53,405 bases of DNA from Flavobacterium undicola. Lineage in GTDB: Bacteria; Bacteroidota; Bacteroidia; Flavobacteriales; Flavobacteriaceae. The notes beneath the pieces were generated by a model. That model made no database searches, was not told the origin of the DNA, and saw only the letters and a program-made list of their open reading frames with translations. This document shows, one piece after another, positions 52,001-53,405 of this stretch (positions within the stretch are counted from its first letter, which is position 1; every line of letters begins with the position of its first letter). A program made the translations under genes and the position numbers. Location of the stretch: the NCBI RefSeq assembly GCF_009909155.2, contig NZ_JAAAPM020000028.1, forward strand, positions 1 through 53,405, written 5' to 3'.

Positions 52001-53405
52001 ACAGCCAATGCTTATGCTACGTTGCCAACTGGAATTGTCAGTACACTAAATGATTTTACCATATCAACATGGGTAAGAATGGATGCTAAAGCAGCCTGGA
52101 TGCGTGTATTTGATTTTGGTGTCAGCGCTACATCACCTGTCAAGTATATGTTTTTGACAATTCAGGCAGGGACTAACCTTATGCGTTATGCTATTAGAAA
52201 CGGTGGTTCAGAACAACAAGTAACTGCTACCTATACGCTACCGCTAAACACCTGGACTCATTTTGCAATTACCCAGTCAGGAAGCACCTGTCGTATGTAC
52301 ATTAATGGGACTTTGGTTGCTACCAATACTGGTGTAACAATTAAACCGTCTACAATAGGTAGTACCAATCAAAACTATTTGGGTAAATCACAGTTTAATG
52401 ACAATATGTACAAAGGTTCAATTGATGATTTTAAGATTTATAGTAAAGCGTTAAGTGCTTCAGAAATTGCTGAAACTGCTAAGTCAAATCAGTCCATTAC
52501 CCTTGCATCAACTTTACAAAAAGAAATGGGTGATGCTGATTTTTCTCCTGCAACAGCAACTTCAGGACTGGCTGTTAGTTATACCAGTTCAAATAACGCT
52601 GTAGCCACTATAGTAGATGGAAAAGTGCATATTGTTGCTCCTGGAACCTCAACTATTACCGCTTCGCAGGCAGGAAATACAGATTACAATGCTGCACAAA
52701 CGCTAACACAAGTTTTGACAGTGGTGAAAAAAGGACAGACTATTGATTTTGCTGCAATTACAGCTAAATTGATTAGCGATGCTGATTTTGATGCTGGAGC
52801 TGTTGCCTCTTCAGGGCTTGCTGTAACCTATAGCAGCTCAAACACGGCTGTAGCAACAATTGTGGATAACAAAATTCATATTATAGCCGCAGGTACTGCT
52901 ATAATCACAGCATCTCAAGCGGGTAATGACAGCTACAATGCTGCAACTTCAGTTGCAAAACCGTTAACCGTTAATAAGACGTATTATTTAGATACCGATC
53001 ATGATGGTTTTGGTTCAACTACCAGTGCTTTATTTTCAGTAAATATTGCTCCTGAAGGTTATGCTATCAACAATACTGATTGTAATGATAGCGATGCGAC
53101 TGTTCATCAGCCAATTCAATATTATGTTGATGCCGACAAAGATGGATTTGGATCGACTACAACAGCAATGTTGTGTTCATCAGTTGCCACTGAAGGTTAT
53201 GCTACCAACAATACCGATTGTAATGATAGCGATGCGACTGTTCATCAGCCAATTCAATATTATGTAGATGCCGACAAAGATGGATTTGGATCGACTGCAA
53301 CAGCAATGTTGTGTTCATCAGTTGCCACTGAAGGTTATGCTACCAACAATACCGATTGTAATGATAGCGATGCGACTGTTCATCAGCCAATTCAATATTA
53401 TATAG
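46040..53405 (+). CDS. Giant modular T9SS-type protein (copy 2, partial at right edge)
   Basis: ATG at 46040; the frame is open to the window end (at least 2455 residues), so the C terminus is missing. The first about 1300 residues parallel copy 1, with the same alginate-lyase-like, ConA-like, He_PIG, FN3-like and beta-strand-repeat modules, usually 75-90% similar by eye. Beyond that it has two rounds of He_PIG, FN3-like and LamG (about 50015-51115 and 51380-52480), Ig-like repeats (51130-51370, 52490-52970) and, at the end, Cys/Asp-rich 46-residue repeats. A T9SS sorting domain is expected after the edge by analogy. The extra modules show the copies have diverged by module shuffling. Confidence 0.75.
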   Translation, partial: MKKFYSLFMYGILFLILCFTQQISAQQTFVHPGIAFNQADLDQLKVNITKEPWLSAYNTFKNDSHSQLSYVGSPQATVSRAPNLNNTTWINDMIAVHNLAFMWWFTGDVAYAQKATSILDGWAVTNTSWGGNESMLDIGDYAQHWAVGAEILRYTYPGWTQANTDHVEKYFSEVLFPTSWVPYPLRDQNKGALQLKIALGASIFCNDATKFNQAIEVYRMDAGGGMRNSLPNGEVGDTGRDDHWRVQAAALAWGAEVAYKQNIDMFSELDNRVLAIGELYHKYAFDGASMTYVPFGGYASYWTSWGIQPGAVTGDMTNLIYSAYNVRKGIPTPDTDRMRAAVGGAGGNFLYLKSSDTSTAVSLPPVYYPADHVQPVSNLTNIDIGNTGLASSASFNNGIWTLKAAGTSTSTAFSFNFKKVSGDAGLVVKVDNMSLTTGGCGVMLRESLAPGSPYWDLFLNATGGAGRHWQPKAPWWLKIERVNTRIFVYHSQDGVHWTNDGCWYSPTGFPTNLYAGFYTLSNNTSAQNTATFSNVAYSQTAPTGSPEISSATTTTATIGTPFNYNIIADANPSSYSASGLPAGLSIDTATGIISGTATELGQSEVTITATNANGTGAATLILKVINSEAPAAPTSAIASIVNTTQIKLNWTASANAISYSVKRSLTLGGPYTTIQTGITGTSFTDVSPTPEVNNYYVITALTGDQESGISNEVFESVPPAIPGRPVTTNQSDRVNLTWDTALGASSYKVKRGIVSGGPYTTIATVSTNSYVDTNVTSGNPYYYVVSSLGATQESGNSAEAFGVPGANSSVWSPTPLSNSFNLATNWVENTLPVNPAILTFKATTDSIVNNDINDLIVSRLQFESGADAYTISGNSLTLKNDLVNNSSSTQTLTTPLLLTDQLNVNTVGNTALEGMISGSGSLMKSGSGILYVRGSNNTYSGNTTANLGILSVSGIGTGTPSSPTAGPLGSAKIIMNGGALQATAGGNLELYNDIEVLPQNRSYMYEDIYSITLRGKLLGSGTLEHDGNDYAGLNLLGDNSQFTGTFISKLRSGKQRIRFGIPQSGSANATWLLDANGIDCQGIGFATGTLNFGALNGRGYIRADGGGAPVISIGALNTYSSYGGTINGNGTNLSVEKVGTGILEMWGNQAYTGTTTVKKGKLLINNNGTTGVFVSPITIEEGALGGFGQTQSSATLGTGSGAGAILEPGFLKVGTLTVGALTLKADATYTPEINLGTAIGDQIKATSVNLLNSPVLAPISIAGTLNTGTNYTIIDNTGTLAINGTFKNLPEMSLVNIGGYDFRITYIGGTGNDVVLLDDRTVTVAITSVLEQTTLIGRPFSYTITAIKSPTSFNATGLPAGLTIDTASGIISGTPTVQGIFSVTLTASNETASNTKILSLKVLNTVVDGLIVAAGDAKNIIEWNPILDFSYNVKRSTTSGGPYTTIGTVTGSKFTDTNITNGTAYYYVVSSIDSTGENPNSAEVKATPNIGQVTYLKFDELTGTRSIDSWGANHGTLNTTASRSEGRNGQALKLDGTASSYATLPTGIVSTLSDYSITAWVNMDELANWMRVFDFGTGTSKYMFLSSQAGASGQVRFAIKNGGSEQGMTYNYTTPLKTWTHFAITQSGSTCSMYINGALVATNTAVTIKPSDLGSTNLNYLGKSQWGGDSMFKGAIDEFKIYSRALTASEIAGSSVSQTITLNSIAQKVMGDDDFDPAATATSSLPVTYSSSNESVATIVNGKVHVVSTGTATITASQAGNSVYWPAASQSKVLTVVITNDTQLNTLIGKPFTYTISNKALSNFTATGLPAGLSVDSVTGIISGTPTQFGTFSVTLTATNGSNTGSQTIILNVQNIVPSNVIVADGDGKNIIEWDPIADYTYNVKRSTVSGGPYTTIGNVSTTKFTDTNVTNGNTYYYVVSSMNGQNETANSTEVIASPTSGRVSYLKFDEASGTRAIDNWGANHGTLAATATRDTGKYSQSLKLDGTANAYATLPTGIVSTLNDFTISTWVRMDAKAAWMRVFDFGVSATSPVKYMFLTIQAGTNLMRYAIRNGGSEQQVTATYTLPLNTWTHFAITQSGSTCRMYINGTLVATNTGVTIKPSTIGSTNQNYLGKSQFNDNMYKGSIDDFKIYSKALSASEIAETAKSNQSITLASTLQKEMGDADFSPATATSGLAVSYTSSNNAVATIVDGKVHIVAPGTSTITASQAGNTDYNAAQTLTQVLTVVKKGQTIDFAAITAKLISDADFDAGAVASSGLAVTYSSSNTAVATIVDNKIHIIAAGTAIITASQAGNDSYNAATSVAKPLTVNKTYYLDTDHDGFGSTTSALFSVNIAPEGYAINNTDCNDSDATVHQPIQYYVDADKDGFGSTTTAMLCSSVATEGYATNNTDCNDSDATVHQPIQYYVDADKDGFGSTATAMLCSSVATEGYATNNTDCNDSDATVHQPIQYYI
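52975..53405 (+). repeat. 138-bp tandem repeats coding for MopE-like metal-binding units
   Basis: After a diverged first unit (YYLDTDHDGFGST), units begin near 53101, 53239 and 53377 with a 138-bp (46-residue) period and are almost identical. Each codes for QYYVDADKDGFGS, later TDCNDSDATVH. DxDxDG and NDCNDSDA are calcium/metal-binding loops of the MopE/thrombospondin-3 type. The array runs off the window end. Confidence 0.8.

Noticed and set aside
52975..53405. CRISPR or minisatellite at the right edge
   Set aside because: The 138-bp period keeps reading frame and codes for DxDxDG metal-binding units.

Overview
The window is low-GC DNA from a Bacteroidota bacterium, most likely a Flavobacterium-like member of the Flavobacteriia. 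Evidence is the A-rich leaders in place of strong Shine-Dalgarno sites, the Bacteroidota -7 promoter element (TAnnTTTG), a type IX secretion (T9SS) C-terminal signal on a giant exported protein, and the overall polysaccharide-degrading gene content. All calls come from reading the sequence; no database search was run.

Positions 1 to about 24350 look like an integrated phage-type element. The 3' end of an IS1595-like transposase lies at the left edge. A tightly packed minus-strand late operon (12201 down to 602) encodes a transglutaminase-like protein, two peptidoglycan-binding-domain proteins, many small one-pass membrane proteins, a run of three beta-rich proteins (capsid candidates), a lysis cassette (GH108 endolysin, holin-like protein, single-gene spanin-like lipoprotein), an LEA14-like protein, an ArdC-type metallopeptidase fused to a RecA-like ATPase, a Lys-rich basic protein and a large possible spike. 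No terminase, portal, tape measure, sheath or tail gene is visible. I therefore infer a non-tailed, probably membrane-containing prophage, possibly of an undescribed group. An AccI-type restriction-modification pair (12518-15237, plus strand) sits between the late and early modules. The early module (19780 down to 15487) carries a replication-initiator-like protein and small proteins, and it is divergent from a Cro/CI-type repressor at 19942. A two-gene module follows (putAbiC-like membrane protein plus tandem-DUF262 protein), a candidate anti-phage system. The element ends in the 3' part of a tRNA-Met(CAT) gene at 24307-24350, which reads as an attachment site. No integrase is visible, so it is presumably left of the window.

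Positions 24400 to 53405 are a polysaccharide-utilisation region: an SDR dehydrogenase (gluconate 5-dehydrogenase/KduD type), a GH42 beta-galactosidase, and a four-gene operon (GH28-like, alpha/beta hydrolase, heparinase II/III-type lyase, second GH28-like). Two hypothetical or MORN/TonB-type proteins and a TonB-domain relic follow. Then come two giant duplicated modular proteins (2336 aa, and at least 2455 aa running off the right edge), each with an alginate-lyase-like N-terminal domain followed by ConA-like, Ig-like, FN3-like, beta-strand-repeat and LamG domains. No SusC/SusD pair is present here.

The strongest regulatory signal is a shared promoter architecture. Six promoters carry a core close to GTTCAGAACAGTT (a 10-bp-period direct repeat of AACAGTT) exactly 17 nt upstream of a TA..TTG -7 element. 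They precede the SDR, GH42, GH28 operon, MORN/TonB gene and both giant genes, tying them into one regulon probably driven by a single activator.
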